Shown here: piece after piece, positions 34,033-48,617 of the stretch
Layout of the letters: each line of letters opens with the position of its first letter
How positions within the stretch are numbered: position 1 is the first letter of the stretch
Assembly (NCBI RefSeq): GCF_030272615.1
Contig: NC_081412.1
Span: 695,090,083 to 695,154,082 of the forward strand
Direction of reading: 5' to 3'
DNA length: 64,000 nucleotides
Origin: Cryptomeria japonica
Lineage: Eukaryota; Streptophyta; Pinopsida; Cupressales; Cupressaceae
Made by a program: the position numbers and the translations under genes
Notes under the pieces: model-generated
Database searches by the model: none
The model's input: the letters and a program-made list of their open reading frames with translations, nothing else
Told to the model about the DNA's origin: nothing

Positions 34033-37000
34033 CTCATGTATTTTCCAAGATCATATAACCTGCTTGACATTGTTGTCGAAGTTGTCTGGGAGAGATAGAG
34101 GTAGAACGTACTACAACAATTATAAAATGATCTTTTCATTATTTTTCCAAAAGTAGTAAAAATAATGCACTGAAAAGTACATGCAATATACAAATATATA
34201 TATAATATACCAGAATAATTACCTTAATTAAGGTATGCCAATCATGTTTTTTAATCCCTGACCCAAATTCACCTTTCTTTGTTATGATATAGTTTATGTT
34301 CACAACAAATCTTGTAGGAAATCAAATTTTTCGTATGACTTCTTTTATAGAATTGCTTTGATGCTTCATTAATAACCAAGGAAGGGCACTTATATTAATT
34401 TGGTCTCCATCTCTATTTAATTTAATGACATTTTTCATTGCATGATTGGCTTCCTGAAAGTCACTACAAATTTTGACAATTTTTTCTTTTTCATGTCTTC
34501 CATCCAATGTTTTCCATAATGTTTCTATTAAATTCTTTCCAATATGCATTGTATCAAACAAATGCACAATTTTTAGCTGCTCATAGTAGGGCAACCTACT
34601 AAATTGCTGGGTAACTTTTTAGTCCCTATGGAAGTCAACCATTAATGCCTTGACGACCTTCATGAAGCATATAAGTTAAACAAATTAACAATGACAATCA
34701 TTTTCAATTACAACATGAGTCAACGAGAAATAATATAAAAATATAAATTCCAAACATATCATATATGATAGATAAACAATTTGATCCAATGTATAACCTT
34801 GACAATTAATTCTATTATATTCCAACTTCCATAGGCAAGGTGTCATTCTTTGTGGTTTTGATGTAGTCTCTTCTTTCCCATTAAAATATATTTTTTAGAA
34901 GTTTGATACTTATGATTTATGTGGAGGAAGTGCTTATACTCATCAAACACCTACTTTCCTAAACTTGTTGAATGTCGAGATTTCATCTTTGGACCACAAA
35001 CTGGACATGCAAATTTTCCCTTTGTTTGAGGACCTACAAGATCATATATAATTGGATTAAATATGTCAATTTTTATAATTATAAATAATGAATAAATTAT
35101 TTTAAAAAGATGCATGATATCTACTTCATAAAATTCAATATTGTTAAAGCGCAGTCGAATGTTATAACATACCACAAAAATGTGTTAGCTCGAGGGCATC
35201 ATGAATTGTCCATACAAGCATTGCATATAATTGAAATTATCTTTGTCCTATTGGTCTAGAGGCATCATACATAGTGACACCATTCCATAACTTTAGTAGC
35301 TTGTCAATAAGAGGCTCGATATATAAATTCATATCTTTAACTTGGTACTTACCTAGTTGAATGAACATAAACATTACATAATTATTATAACCATTTTACT
35401 GCAATATATAAATTAATGTACATGACTATTAAATGAAAAAGATATAAGTCATTATGCAACAAATAAGACAAATGAGATACTACTATGTTAAAGAAAATTG
35501 ATGTAAACAAATACCTGGAACAATCATTGCCAACATTATGTGCTCCCTCTTTATTGACATCCATAGAGGAATGTTATTGTTGATAACAAAAATAGACCAC
35601 ACTAAGTAAATAGATCTCATTTTTCCAAATGGATTGACACCATCCACTGCCAATGAAATCCTGAGATTATGAGGTTCTTCTTTAAAGTGTGGTCATTTTT
35701 TCTCCATGTCCCTAAATGCAGAACCATCTGTAGGCATTCAAAGAATGTCATCTCCACTTCTATTTTGTGCATGGTAATCCATAAATTGTGTTAACCTTTC
35801 GCACCTAAATAACTGTTGCATACGTGGAATAATGGGAATATAACGAAGAACCTTGCGAGGCACCTTTTTTGTTAGTTGATCTGTTTGATATCTACTGATA
35901 TGACATTATGAGCATTCTCTTGCAAATTCATGTTGTTTATGATATATAATATGATCATTGGGATATGGATATATTGCTTGATACTTCATTCCAATATATT
36001 TCATAATGGTTGATAAATCTCGGTATGAGTGAGGTAAAATATTTGATGGTGGTAACAAAAATTCACCTATCAATCTAGAACAAAAATAATAATTTATTAA
36101 TATAATGAACATTAATGGTACATATTTCATCCTTTATTTAGTAGTGATAAACTAACAATAAAAATAGATTAAAAAAAATGACATATATGACATACCTTAA
36201 CATCCTTGAGATTGTTATGTTGGATAAACCATTCATAACGACCTTCAAGTTCACTAGCAACAATACAACAAAGAGAAGAGTTGTTTGGGAGCCTTCATAA
36301 AGGGGCTCGTATGCCTTCTCAAGCACAGGTGAATTATGAACATCATCAAAGTCATCTCAATCATCATCATGATCAGTTGCACCACTAAATGTGTCATGGA
36401 TCAATATATTTGTATAATCATCTTCAACTGTGTTTTCTAGCACATTATAATCTTCTTCCATAGGATCATTAACTTCATCTTAGATATTCACAACTCTATG
36501 TTCCTTCGCTTGCAAATCCACATTCTCTAGGCCATGAGAAGAGTTGTTTGGGAGCCTTCATAAAGGGACTCGTATGCCTTCTCAAGTACAGGTGAATCAT
36601 GAACATCATCAAAGTCATCTCAATCATCATCATGATTAGTTGCGCCACTAAATGTGTCATGGATCAATATATTTGTATAATCATCTTCAACTGTGTTTTT
36701 TAGCACATTATAATCTTCTTCCATAGGATCATTAACTTCATCTTAGATATTCACAAATCCATGTTCCTTTGCTTGCAAATCCACATTCTCTAGGCCATGA
36801 TAATCCATATCATGTGCCCTAGGGTGCCCCACCTTTATAATAATTATCGACGCAAATAAACCATGATCAAGATCAAGTGATTTTTCATATATATAAAAAA
36901 GTGTTAAAACGATATAAACATTTACAAATTCAATCAATATAAAGACATATAATGAACAACTTACCAATGGATGATAATTATGCCCCCCTTCAATGTGACC

Positions 37001-37190
37001 ATGATGCCTATAATGTTTCTCAGTTGTTGTGATTAAAAGTCTTCTCATCTTTAAGCCCTTACAATTATTTCAAGGACAATAACATTTCCCATCACCCTTT
37101 ATTTTCAATATAGCCCACAATTTATCAAGTGTTTCTTCATTTTGTTCTACACTAATATTATCTGATATGATTTTCTATTACCAAGCTTAA
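34033..37190 (-). pseudogene. CACTA (En/Spm) transposase, N-terminal and TNP2 part
   Basis: Read on the minus strand from about 37190: a transposase-associated domain (CYCP-stop-NNCKGL, then TTEKHYRHHGHIEGGHNYHP at about 37000); an acidic region with a 263-bp tandem duplication; TNP2 core exons with LAVDGVNPFGKMRSIYLVWS (about 35640), TKGKFACPVCGP (about 35000) and LPYYEQLKIVHLFDTMHIGK (about 34580); then GIKKHDWHTLIK before a donor at about 34222; and a last exon YVLPLSLPDNFDNNV ending at 34033. In-frame stops and a small frameshift near 34060 disable it. The last exon ends in phase with the exon that starts at 5532, so both halves look like one gene. Confidence 0.8.
36273..36798. repeat. 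Tandem duplication, 263-bp period, in the CACTA N-terminal region
   Basis: Units 36273-36535 and 36536-36798 are almost identical from gagaagagttgtttggg to cattctctaggccatg. They differ by only a few bases (for example caagcacagg against caagtacagg). The duplication falls in an acidic, low-complexity part of the transposase gene and is relatively recent. Confidence 0.9.
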
Positions 37191-39324
37191 ATATCTAGAT
37201 AAATTGTCGAAATAAGGCTCTAATCAACAAACCCACCCACAAGGCCTTCTTGGCACAATGACTCATCAGGATTTAACACATAACAAGGCCAACTCTATGG
37301 ATACAAGGCTTGAACAAAGGAACAACATGTTCTTCAAAGGAAAAATACTATTGATCAATATGATAGTAAGGAACAATGAAACCATGCTTCAAACATTCTT
37401 CTTTACACATCCATTCATGATGTTAATGCACCTAGTTGACAAGGACTATGAACTTTGGATTCAGACTTTAGCCGCATGGATCAGACTCACAATATTATGT
37501 CAACCTCAAGTTCCAATTGAAATAATCAAATAGGTTTGTAATTAAACATATTAGAATAGTCATCTAGGGCATCAAACTATATACCCTTCGACCGACCACA
37601 AATTAAGGTTGACTTTAAGCGTTCGTCAGAATATCATTGGACTATCAACTAACATTCTTATTCATTGAAATTTCTATGAACGTTGGGGACCAATTTGAAA
37701 AACAAATGAAAATCTCACATTAAATTGAAAGGTACCCGACGAAACAATATATTAATTCACTTTTGTTGGATTTTGACTTCAAATGAGTTAGTGTTTTAAT
37801 AAATAAACCCCTTCTTCATAGTTGGATATTTAGACCAATCAAATAGCTTTAAATAATTTCATTTTCTATTTCATCTGAATTAACTCCATATGTGATATTA
37901 TTTAAATCAAAATGATTTAAATAATATATTTTCCCTTAATAGACTTCAATTTGTTTCACTGGGCCTTATCATTAGTTGGGCCCCTAGTGGGTTAAGCTAA
38001 AAAAAAATTCATTTCTGCACAACTAACCCTTAAAAATGCTTTGATATCTCAACTGGATATGTTGATCTGATAAATTGAACAAGTGATCATTAAATTTGAC
38101 ATTTTATACCTCTGATTCCTGATCAAACCAACCTGAGTAGCCTCTGGAACTACCTTTAAAAATTGGTCAAATCACCTCCTTACGCCTTGGAAGTTGGCAA
38201 ACCTATAGAATGTCATATAACAAATTGAGATTGTCAAATTGTTTCTCTTTATGATGCTCAAGGTGAAATATTTTAATATTTAAAGTTGCCTACTCAGTTG
38301 TTTTCTGAAACTGCACCTTTCAAACCATTTTTAAACCTGTCCAAACACTATATTGAAAAAATAGCAAACCTTTGTTTCAGAGGCCACCACTTGGTAAACT
38401 GACACATCTAGATACCATGAGCATGTGTACAAGAGGGCTTCACTTGATTTTATCACATATGCAAATATTGACCTTTAAATTTGCCTTCTCCAAAAATTTT
38501 GAAAACACTGATATTCAAACCCTAAAAAAAGTCCACTTGGAATTGACCTTGAAAAAATTTCAGATGAGGTGTTGGGGCACTGCTAACTGGAAAATTTGTA
38601 GATAAAAATATAGAAAATCACTTGGAATGTTCACCTTTGCATGAAGTTCATTAGTTTGCTAAATAAAAATTTAAATGTTGCACTACTTTTGCAATTTTTG
38701 CACAGTTTAGCTTGCGAATCTGAGTAAAATGCAAATGGATTCAAGCTAGAAAACTTATCAAATGGATTCATGGGGTTATGAAAACTAAAGTAGGGCTTCA
38801 TTAAGATGCGGAAAATCATAGAAAAATATTAGTTTGGCATGACAATCAATTGGTGACAAAATGCAACTCCTCAAATATGGCTACTCATAAAAGGGTAACA
38901 TTTGAAATCAGCAAACCTTCCTCAAGACCCTGAAACAAGGACTTCAAAAACTCATCAAAACTGATCCAAGGAGGCTAAAAATGGTCACATGTCATCTATA
39001 GTAAGTGATCAACAATATCTGAAAGTGATTTTTCATGACAATGTATGGGTGTAAAAATGATGATCTTTAAAGTGAGCTACAAACAAATTTTTCAACTTGG
39101 GCCCTCAAAATTTGGCAAAATTTTTGAGGTCCCAACACACACTACAAAAAACAAACAAAGAAAGAGATCATGACCATCCCGACTCCTCTAGTCACTTGCA
39201 AACATCCTTGATTAGCATAGGAATATGATCTATCACCAATTGATAAAAAGATAAAGACTAACTAGGACAAAATCTAGTAGCCATATTGATTTGTGCCTTC
39301 ATTTTGATTGCTTGATGTGGTGGT
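37191..39324. other. No gene recognised
   Basis: There is one 91-codon plus-strand frame (37258-37533) and a few shorter ones. None has a recognised motif or a partner frame. Sequence character (long mixed AT tracts, recurrent caaattg and aaaaattt words) suggests old dispersed repeat DNA. CACTACAAAAAA at about 39138 looks like a CACTA terminus in plus orientation, but no partner end was found. Confidence 0.45.
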
Positions 39325-39887
39325 TGTTATGTTTAATCTCAGAGATTGAATACCCATTGTAAGATGGTTAGAAATTAGGATCTTAGGATACTAATAATTA
39401 TAAACAAGATCATAAAGTAAATGAAATGAGAAACATACATTCATAAATGTACACATTACATAAGATATACATGGGGGAAACCCTTTTGGGTAAAAAACCC
39501 CATAAAGCATCATTTAATTAAAACACTTACACATATAGTGAATCATAAAATAGACATGAACTTGGGGATACTCCTCCAATACTTCCACATGGCCAATAAT
39601 ACCTCTTGTACATAGTGATACAACTCACCATAAAGCTCCAAATTCCCACAACTCTCAAATGAGAGAGAACCTCCATAAATATAGGAGGAAGGGTGGCTTC
39701 TCTAGTCACACCTTTTCAATAACCCCTAGTCATAAATAATTAATAATCTAATAATTATTAGATTATAATTATTTCAAATGGGATATGCTTATAAAGCATA
39801 TTATATATAAGGTTTAATAACCTTATATTAGAACATTATATATAAATGTTATAAGGATGTGATCCCTAATAACATTATGTTCTAACA
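39325..39887 (-). repeat. Probable isolated 3' LTR of a truncated copia-like element
   Basis: The right edge ...ATGTTCTAACA is followed at once by CCCCCCC and TTAATTTTAATAGGGG, which on the minus strand is a G-rich PPT before TGTTAGAACA, as in element A. The left edge TGTTATGTTTAATC is the best TG end in range. No second LTR copy or PBS lies within the window, so the element is truncated or the second copy is lost. The left boundary is uncertain. Confidence 0.5.
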
Positions 39888-40000
39888 CCCCCCCTTAATT
39901 TTAATAGGGGATCACATGTCAATTTCCATAAAAGAAAAAATGAAGTACCCCAGTAATGTAGGTATTCTTTGAGCAGTGATAAATAGGGACACAAATATAT

Positions 40001-40275
40001 GCCAACATGAAGACATGCATTCTAGAATACATGAAAGTCATCTTGTCATAATTTATAATCCCGGTGTTTTAAAAATGATGCTATGAGTTTTAAAAAATTA
40101 TATTGGAGTCATAGTTTCTTCAAATTAGCCTCTCCCTGCCAACATGAAGATCATACATTCCAGAATACATGAAAGTCATCTTGTCATAATTTATAATCCC
40201 AGTGTTTTAAAAATGATGCTATGAGTTTTAAAAAAATATATTGGAGTCGTAGTCTCTTCAAATTAACCTCTCCCC
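40001..40275. repeat. Tandem duplication, 137-bp period
   Basis: Units 40001-40137 and 40138-40275 both begin gccaacatgaaga and end near caaattanccntctccc, with about ten differences. They lie just inside the presumed interior of the truncated LTR element. Confidence 0.85.
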
Positions 40276-40397
40276 AAGTTCATTACACAACTAAAACAAA
40301 ATCTTTGAATCGAAAAGATAATCAAGCTCCACTACCAACAAGCTCATGTTATGGTTGTGATAGGGAGAGATGGAGAAAGAGAGAGATAGAGATGCAA

Positions 40398-41896
<1,499 letters not shown>

Positions 41897-43370
41897 TGTT
41901 GGCATTTCAATAAGGATATTGAGAAGGTTGTTGATGATTATGGATATAACTTCTTAAGGATGTCTATTGTCTTAATATTATTATTTTGTCGTTGATATCA
42001 AGTAATTGATTTTCTAATTTAGTATGATGTTGCCATATCTTAAGAAGTATGATTTGATGAGTATAAAGATGTCGGTAAAAGACACAGAAAGAATGTGATG
42101 AACAAGGAAAGGAATATGTTATTCAATGGGCAACTATTACCGAGTTAGACAATGATGAGATCATGATGTTTAGATTGTTTTGATATCATACATATGTTAT
42201 TGATTGTAAGGTTAATACTATACTATGTTACCAAGCAAAGAACCTAGTCGGTAAACCCTAAGGTTATCGCTATCGGTTAATGAAGACAAAATGTCTACCA
42301 AATGAAGTTTAGTATTTACTGAGTTGTAACCGAGTAATAACAGAATGGATTAAATGATTACATGTGTTATTTAATGAACCAAGATGATGAGTTGGCTATG
42401 ATTAAATGATAGGTATGTCGAGCATGAAGTTTGTTAAAGAATCTATTGCAAAGGAAAAGTGATAGGAAGATCTACAGCTTAGATTGAACCGCAATACCCT
42501 AGCACAAGTTCCAAGAAATGTATGCAACTTCCAAGGTGGGGTAAAACATTTTTCAGATCGAAGAATACATTGAACTTGGTCAAGTTTGAAGATCTGATGG
42601 CTATGATTGATCATGGGAAATGTGATCAAGGAGATTAAGCGGTTGGTGAATTTTTTTATAAATAAGGAACAATTGATAAACAATGTATGTGGACAAGTGT
42701 ATGCACAGGGATGCTACATAGTGATTACCAAACATAGAAGCTTGAAGACCTGTTTGAATAACAAAGTATAGAGCCCAACAGATGGACAAGATTAGTTCTA
42801 TGTCTAGATTGTATTGAGCAAATAAGAATCTGCTTTACCATTTTAGATGTGAAGTTACAGATAGATTTTTATTACTGTTATCTTGTAAAGTGACAGAAAA
42901 TCTCTTAACCGAGTGGACTTAATAGTCTTATTTGTAAAACCCTCTAGCAAGGTGACATTCTAATTGAGTGTTTGAAATCCTTTAACAAGGTCACTTCTAA
43001 CAATGTGAAGATCCTAACAAATCTGAGGGAAATCCCTTAACTAGGTCACATCTAGCAATGTGTTTGTAATCTTTTACAGGATTTTCTTTTAACCGAGCAT
43101 ACTCTAGAAGAGTATATTTCTTAGTGGGTCCAAAATCCCACAGTGGTTTTTCCCTATTTGGGTTTCCACGTTAAATATGGTGTTATGAGTGTTATGATGT
43201 TTATATGCTTTTGAGTTTGCATGTTTAGTAGTTTTGATTATATCACTGAAGTATATGTTACGAATGTTGAATCTGATGTTTTATGGAAGATTAAGTTTGT
43301 ATGATTCACCCCCCCCACTCTCATCTTATTAGCTTGGCATCTGTACTTTCATCAGGTATCAGAACTATCA
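41897..43370 (+). repeat. Element E LTR (left)
   Basis: It begins TGTTGGCATTTCAATAAGG, like the LTR start of element B, and ends near GAACTATCA just before the PBS. It contains a TATA box candidate at 42657-42664. The right-hand LTR is outside the window because the element is cut at 47159. The exact right end is uncertain by a few bases, since CATCA at 43350-43354 is an alternative. Confidence 0.7.
42657..42664 (+). promoter_or_regulatory. TATA box candidate of element E
   Basis: TATAAATA lies in the middle of the LTR on the sense strand, a usual place for the start of the R region downstream. Confidence 0.45.
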
Positions 43371-43371
43371 A

Positions 43372-43383
43372 TTGGTATCAGAT
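43372..43383 (+). other. Primer-binding site of element E
   Basis: TTGGTATCAGAT matches the initiator-Met PBS core except at the last base. A second partial GGTATCAGA lies 17 bases upstream. Confidence 0.8.
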
Positions 43384-43434
43384 CTTTGGACTCTAGAAGA
43401 AAAGTTTAAAGGTACTTGAGGCAAAGATCCAAAG

Positions 43435-44913
43435 ATGTATAAGAGGGATGCGCTAAAGCTGAACAAGTCAAGTTTCTCTACATGGCAAAAAAGGATGAAG
43501 TTACACCTATCAGGAGTTGGAGAATATGTTGTATATTATCTGGAGAATGATTTTGTTACACCAAGCACCTATCCATTGACAATGGAAGAGATAAAGGAAA
43601 AGCAAGAACATATCCAAGCAATGATTGAAATAACATCTATATTGACCAACTTAGAGTTTAATGATCCAGAAGGTTGCAATGATGCAAAGGCTATGTGGGA
43701 CAAGCTCATATCTGTGTATGGTGGTGATGAACATGTTCAAAGAGAAAAAGTGGACAGTCTAAGAGGACAACTTGAATCTATGAGGATGAATGAAGGTGAG
43801 AACATAACCCAGTACAGTACAAGACTAAAGGAGATTGTCAATCAAATCAAAGGAGCAGGTGGAACCATTGAAGAAAAGGGTATAAAAAGTAAGTTGTTAA
43901 GAACCCTTCTACCAACTTATGCAATCTGAGTCTCTGCAATAAATGAATTGAGGTCTGTACCCAATATGCCAGTTTCTTTAGATGCTACTATTGGTAAGCT
44001 ACATGCATTTGAGTTAAGTAACTTTGATAATAGTGGGTCTTCAGTAAATAAAGTTGAATCTACATTTAGTTCTTTTCATCTTGATGAATCTGATGATTAC
44101 AATGAAAGAAAGTATAAGTACGCTGAAGGAGATCACAGTGGAGCAAGTGAAATTTTTTGTAAGAACATGGAAGAAGTACACAAATTGTATGAGGAAATTA
44201 GAAAGAAAGAAGAGTTTGAAGCACTATTAGCCAGAAGGTTACCGAGAGGCAAAGGTAAGTATAAAGGAAAACTACCTTTGAAATATTTCAATTGTGATAA
44301 GATAGGACATATGGCTTCTAACTATCCTGACAAAGATTCTACTAAAAAGAGAGATTATCAAGATGACAGACAGAAAGATAATCATTACAGAGGACACCGA
44401 GACTTCAGAAGAAGAGATAGAAAGTCATGCTTAATAGCTGATGAGGAATCCAATGATGATAAATTAGATGAAACTGATATAGAGGAAGTAGTTTATGTGG
44501 CTATCAAAGATGGATCAGATGAAGAAAGGTATGAAGAAAAAGCCCTAATATCTCACATAAATACTAATGATTCTTGGATCATAGATAGTGGATGCTCACA
44601 TCACATGACAGGTGATAAACACAAGTTTTTTATGTTAGAAAACTATGATGGAGGCTATGTAAGATCTAGTAATGATGCACCATGTCCGGTAAAAGGTAAA
44701 GGATCTATAACACTTCTTGACAATGCAAGATGCAATGATGATTATTGGGTTGAAGGTTTGAAATATAATTTGTTGAGTGTAGCACAGCTAAACAATACAG
44801 ATTACCAAATAGAATTTCGGAAAGGAATTGTCAAAGTTCATGACAAGAATGGAAAGTTAGCTGCTACCGGGACACAAACAAAAGGTAATACATTTCATCT
44901 TGACTCAACTTGA
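43435..44913 (+). pseudogene. Element E gag, zinc knuckle and protease
   Basis: The ATG at 43435 lies about 50 bases past the PBS. The gag N-terminus (FSTWQKRMKLHLSGVGEYV ... AMWDKLISVYGGD ... EGENITQYSTRLKEIVNQI) is the UBN2-type copia gag. A TGA at 43927-43929 interrupts it. The zinc knuckle is degenerate (YFNCDKIGHMASNYPDKD; two of the Cys positions are Tyr). The protease active site is WIIDSGCSHHMTGDK (DSG intact). The frame closes at TGA 44911. Apart from the stops, the reading frame (frame 1) is continuous. Confidence 0.85.
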
Positions 44914-46125
44914 AATAAGTGTCTATATGCAAAGATAGATGATACCTAGTTATGGCATAAAAGGTTTTGTCATGTAAATTTTGATAATCTAATCAAAATA
45001 AGCAAGAAGCACTGAGTAAGCGGTCTACCGAGTTTGGAAAAGCCTGAGAATGCTATGTGCTGAGGATGCCAGATGGGTAAGATGACAAGATCAAGCTTTA
45101 CAAGTAAGTCCTACACTTCTAAGGGAATTTTAGATCTTGTGCACACTGATCTTAGTGGTCCTGTGAAAGTTCAAAGTTATTATGGTGATAAATATTTCAT
45201 ATTATTTGTGGATGATTATTCAAGGATGATGTCAGTTATGTTTTTAAAAGAAAAATCAGAAGCTTTTCAAATGTTTAAATGGTACAAGGCAAGAGTTGAA
45301 AATAAAACAGGAAGACAACTGAAATGTCTTAGATTAGATAGAGGAGGAGAGTTCACATCTAATGAGTTCAACTTATTCTACAATGATCATGGTATTAAAA
45401 GACAAGTCTCTACACCGAGAACTCCACAACAAAATGGGATAGCTGAGAGAAGAAACAGATCTATTGTGGATTGTGCCAGAACCTTGATGATTGAAAAGAA
45501 AGTGCCATAAACATTTTGGAGAGAAGCAACAAGCATAATAGTTTACACCCTGAACTGAGTACAACTGAAGAAAGGAACTTTGAAGACACCATATGAAATC
45601 TGGTATGACAAGAAACCTAATGTAAGTTACTTCAAAATATTTAGAAGTAGATGTTATGTACACAAAGATGATAGAAATGGAAAGTTTGATCAGAAAAGTG
45701 AAGAAGGAACATTTCTAGGTTATTCTTCTAGAAGCAAAGCATTTAAATGTCTGATCAAATCATCTAACAAATTAGTAGAAAGTGCAAATGTGAAAATTGA
45801 TGAATTTGTAGAAAGAAATGATGAAGGAAACTCCAAAGAACCAAAAGATTATGATGAATTTATCTATGTTCAACCGACAAGTCTTACCGAGAGAACTGTT
45901 AAAGAAAATGAAGAGAATATCCAGTTACTGAGTGATGAAGAAGATCATACAGAGCCTACCAAGCATGTATTAGCCAAGTATGTCAGAAGACATCATGCAT
46001 CAAGTCAGATTATAGGAGATAAGGATGATCTAGTAATGACACGGAACAAACTAAGACAGAACACATGTCTGATATCTGAATTTGAACCGAGAATAGTGAA
46101 AGAGGCATTTAATAGTGAAGATTAG
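44914..46125 (+). pseudogene. Element E integrase
   Basis: This contains the GAG-pre-integrase zinc site (LWHKRFCHVN ... GCQMGK) and the integrase core with Asp in HTDLSGPVK and RLDRGGEFTS and Glu in QQNGIAERRNRS. The core is followed by YEIWYDKKPNVSYFKIF and GTFLGYSSRSKAFKC of the C-terminal part, then a variable acidic linker. TAG/TGA codons occur at about 44947, 45015, 45060, 45508 (TAA), 45556 and 46123. The catalytic D, D and E residues are preserved, so the domain is recognisable but not translatable. Confidence 0.85.
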
Positions 46126-47159
46126 ATAAATTCTATGACAAAAGAGATTGATCAAATCAAGAAGAATGACACATGGACACTAATCCCAAGACCAAAGGAT
46201 AAAAATGTAATCGGTACAAAGTGGATTTTCAGAAACAAGCTGAATGAAAAAAGGTGAGGTCATTCAAAATAAAGCTAGACTAGTTTACAAAGGTTATGCT
46301 CAAGAAGAAGGAATTGATTATGGTGAAACTTTTGCACCTGTAGCAAGACTTGAAGGAGTAAGAACATTGTTGGCATATGCTGCTTTGAAAAATTTCAAGG
46401 TATATCAAATGGATGTCAAATCTACATTTCTAAATGGTATATTAGAAGAAGAAGTTTTTATTGAACAACCTGAAGGATTTGTTGAAGACAAGAGTAAAGA
46501 TCAGGTATGTAAATTGAACAAAGCTTTATATGGTCTGAAACAAGCACCAAGGGCATGGTATGAAAGATTGCACTCTTACTTGAACAAGATTGGTTTTATA
46601 AGGACAAGTGAGAACAACAATATGTACATGAAGAATGATGAAAATGGAATACTGATCTCAGCCATATTTGTTGATGATATTATATTTTGTAGAAATGACT
46701 CTTTATGCAAGAACTTTAGAAATGAAATAAGCAAATAATTTGAGATGTCCTTAATCGGTGAGATAAAGTATTTTATAGGTTTGCAAATACTACAAATGAA
46801 AAATGAGATTTTCATTACTCAATCCAAGTACATAAAGGAAATCTTGAAGAAGTTTGGAATGGAGGATCAAAACCAGTAAGTACTCCCATGACTACCAACT
46901 GTAAATTATCAAAGAATGATGAATCTACATTTGTTGATGAGACACTTTACTGATCTATGATTGGAAAGCTACAATATGTTGTTCACAACAGGCTAGATAT
47001 AGCACATGCAGTAGGTATAGTTGCAAGATTCTTTGTAGATCCTAAGGAAACACACATGACAGCAATCAAAAGAATTTTCAGATACTTGAAAGGCACTGAG
47101 GATTATAGCTTAGTATATCAGAAAGAAAATGATTTTGATTTAAAAGTTTATACTGATGC
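46126..47159 (+). pseudogene. Element E reverse transcriptase and start of RNase H
   Basis: RT blocks are clear: [46 protein letters not shown] and the catalytic [11 protein letters not shown] (about 46665-46700). The frame shifts by one base in an A-run near 46240 and again near 46870, and stops occur at 46736 and 46951. RNase H begins at KVYTDA and is cut there by element F. RT after integrase is diagnostic of Ty1/copia. Confidence 0.88.
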
Positions 47160-47430
47160 TATCTTGCTCTGTGAAGTGTACCTGTACCTGCAAACACAAT
47201 GCACTTAATAAATCATTACAAGCATGGTTAGAAGATATAATCAATGAAATGAAAAACCTTAGCTAATCGACTTATTGCCTCCTAGTAAATGCGAGTATGA
47301 AAAATGCTCTCAGATCTGATTAGGCAAATTCCAGTAACTTGACTACATCTAGATGGAGGATTTGAATGATTAAGATGCATAGCAAGATAGCATGATTAAG
47401 CTATATGAATGATTGATTATCCTAGCATGA

Positions 47431-48617
47431 TGTAAAGCGGAAAATCGCGATCAAACCCTAGTTGCTCTCCCCTCTTCCAACTCCGAGGAGAGAGAAGGGA
47501 GATTCACTAGGGTTGATGGTTTTCACTTAGGGGAGAGACTTTACATTCAAAAGAGGGGTTGAAACCCACAAGATCCAATCCCACGCAATGCAAGATTGGA
47601 TGCTAAATGCGTTTCAAGGGTTAAGACAGCAAGGCTACCCTCTTTTGTAAAGAATGTGCATAGAATAATTAAGCTAGGAATGCATAGAAAGTGACAAAGA
47701 TTCGCTTATAAACTGAAATAGGGATACAGTATGAAGCTGCGGACCTGGAATTAGCAGTAAAATGTCGATACGGCGCTGTCCTGCAAATTTGAGCAAAAGT
47801 TGTCGGGACAATGGCGCCCGATGCCACGGTCCTCCGAAAAATCCGCGAAATGAAGGGGGATCTGTTCGCCTCTGCACAAGGATTCCAGATCTTCAATTTC
47901 AGCCGCGTACCTGCAACCTACACATAGAAAAGCGAAGACGATTGGGGGGTTAGGGATTAGGGGTTTGCCTTTAGGTCAAACCCCGGTTTTGGAATTAACC
48001 AAGAAATGAGCAAGTGCTGTAAATGTAAATGACTGTAAAACAAGTACTAATACCTTGTTCTAAGGATGTTTGTATCCTTATGTGCAAAGGTATAGATGTT
48101 GTATGTTGTTGTAGTATGTTGTATGTGATCTCCTCTTCAATGGTTGAATCCTTGTCTTGAATGCAACACTTAGCCTTGAATGGAGACTTGAAATGATCAA
48201 TTGCTTGAAGGAATGCTTGAATGCTTGAATGCTTGAGTATAGTTTCCACGCCTTTTCCATCATATCGAATGAAAGAGGAAAATGTAGTTTATATAGTTGT
48301 CAATTAGGGCTGATAGACTGATTTTCCCGACCTTAGGCCGACCAGGAAAGATAATTTTCCAATTTGCAAACATAAAGACCCGAAGTCCAAAAGAGACCGG
48401 GCCCAAAATAGGACCCAGGGACCAGGGCGCTGGGCGCTCTGGTCCCACCTCCCGGGACAGTAGGGTGCAAGGAGGTTCAGGCCAGGGTGCTTGAAAAATG
48501 CAGTTTTCAGTGTCATAATCAGGTTTCGGGGTCTCCATTCAGTTTACGTGTTGCGTCGCCATCGTGAAGACCGAAATGCAGTCGAAATTGCAAGTGTCAC
48601 AATTTTAGGACGCTACA
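47431..48617 (-). repeat. Element G 3' LTR (1187 bp)
   Basis: Adjacent to the PPT. It carries a TATA box candidate at 48288-48295 and one copy of the GGAC...GGCGCC...GGTCC hairpin-like motif at about 47812-47838. Confidence 0.93.

Larger units (their letters stand above)
41897..47159 (+). mobile_element. Element E: Ty1/copia retrotransposon, truncated by element F
   Basis: The LTR, PBS and the copia order gag-protease-integrase-RT-RNase H are all present on the plus strand. The coding region ends inside RNase H at the YTDA motif (47151-47162), where element F inserted; the presumed TSD is gatgc at 47155-47159. The rest of E should reappear beyond the right edge of the window after F ends. 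Confidence 0.88.

Noticed and set aside
37258-37533. Plus-strand 91-codon ORF as a small gene
   Set aside because: No recognisable motif, no neighbouring exon in frame, and it lies in AT-rich repeat-like sequence.
39138-39150. CACTACAAAAAA as a CACTA transposon terminus
   Set aside because: Its orientation is wrong for the minus-strand CACTA gene at 34-37 kb, and no partner terminus was found.
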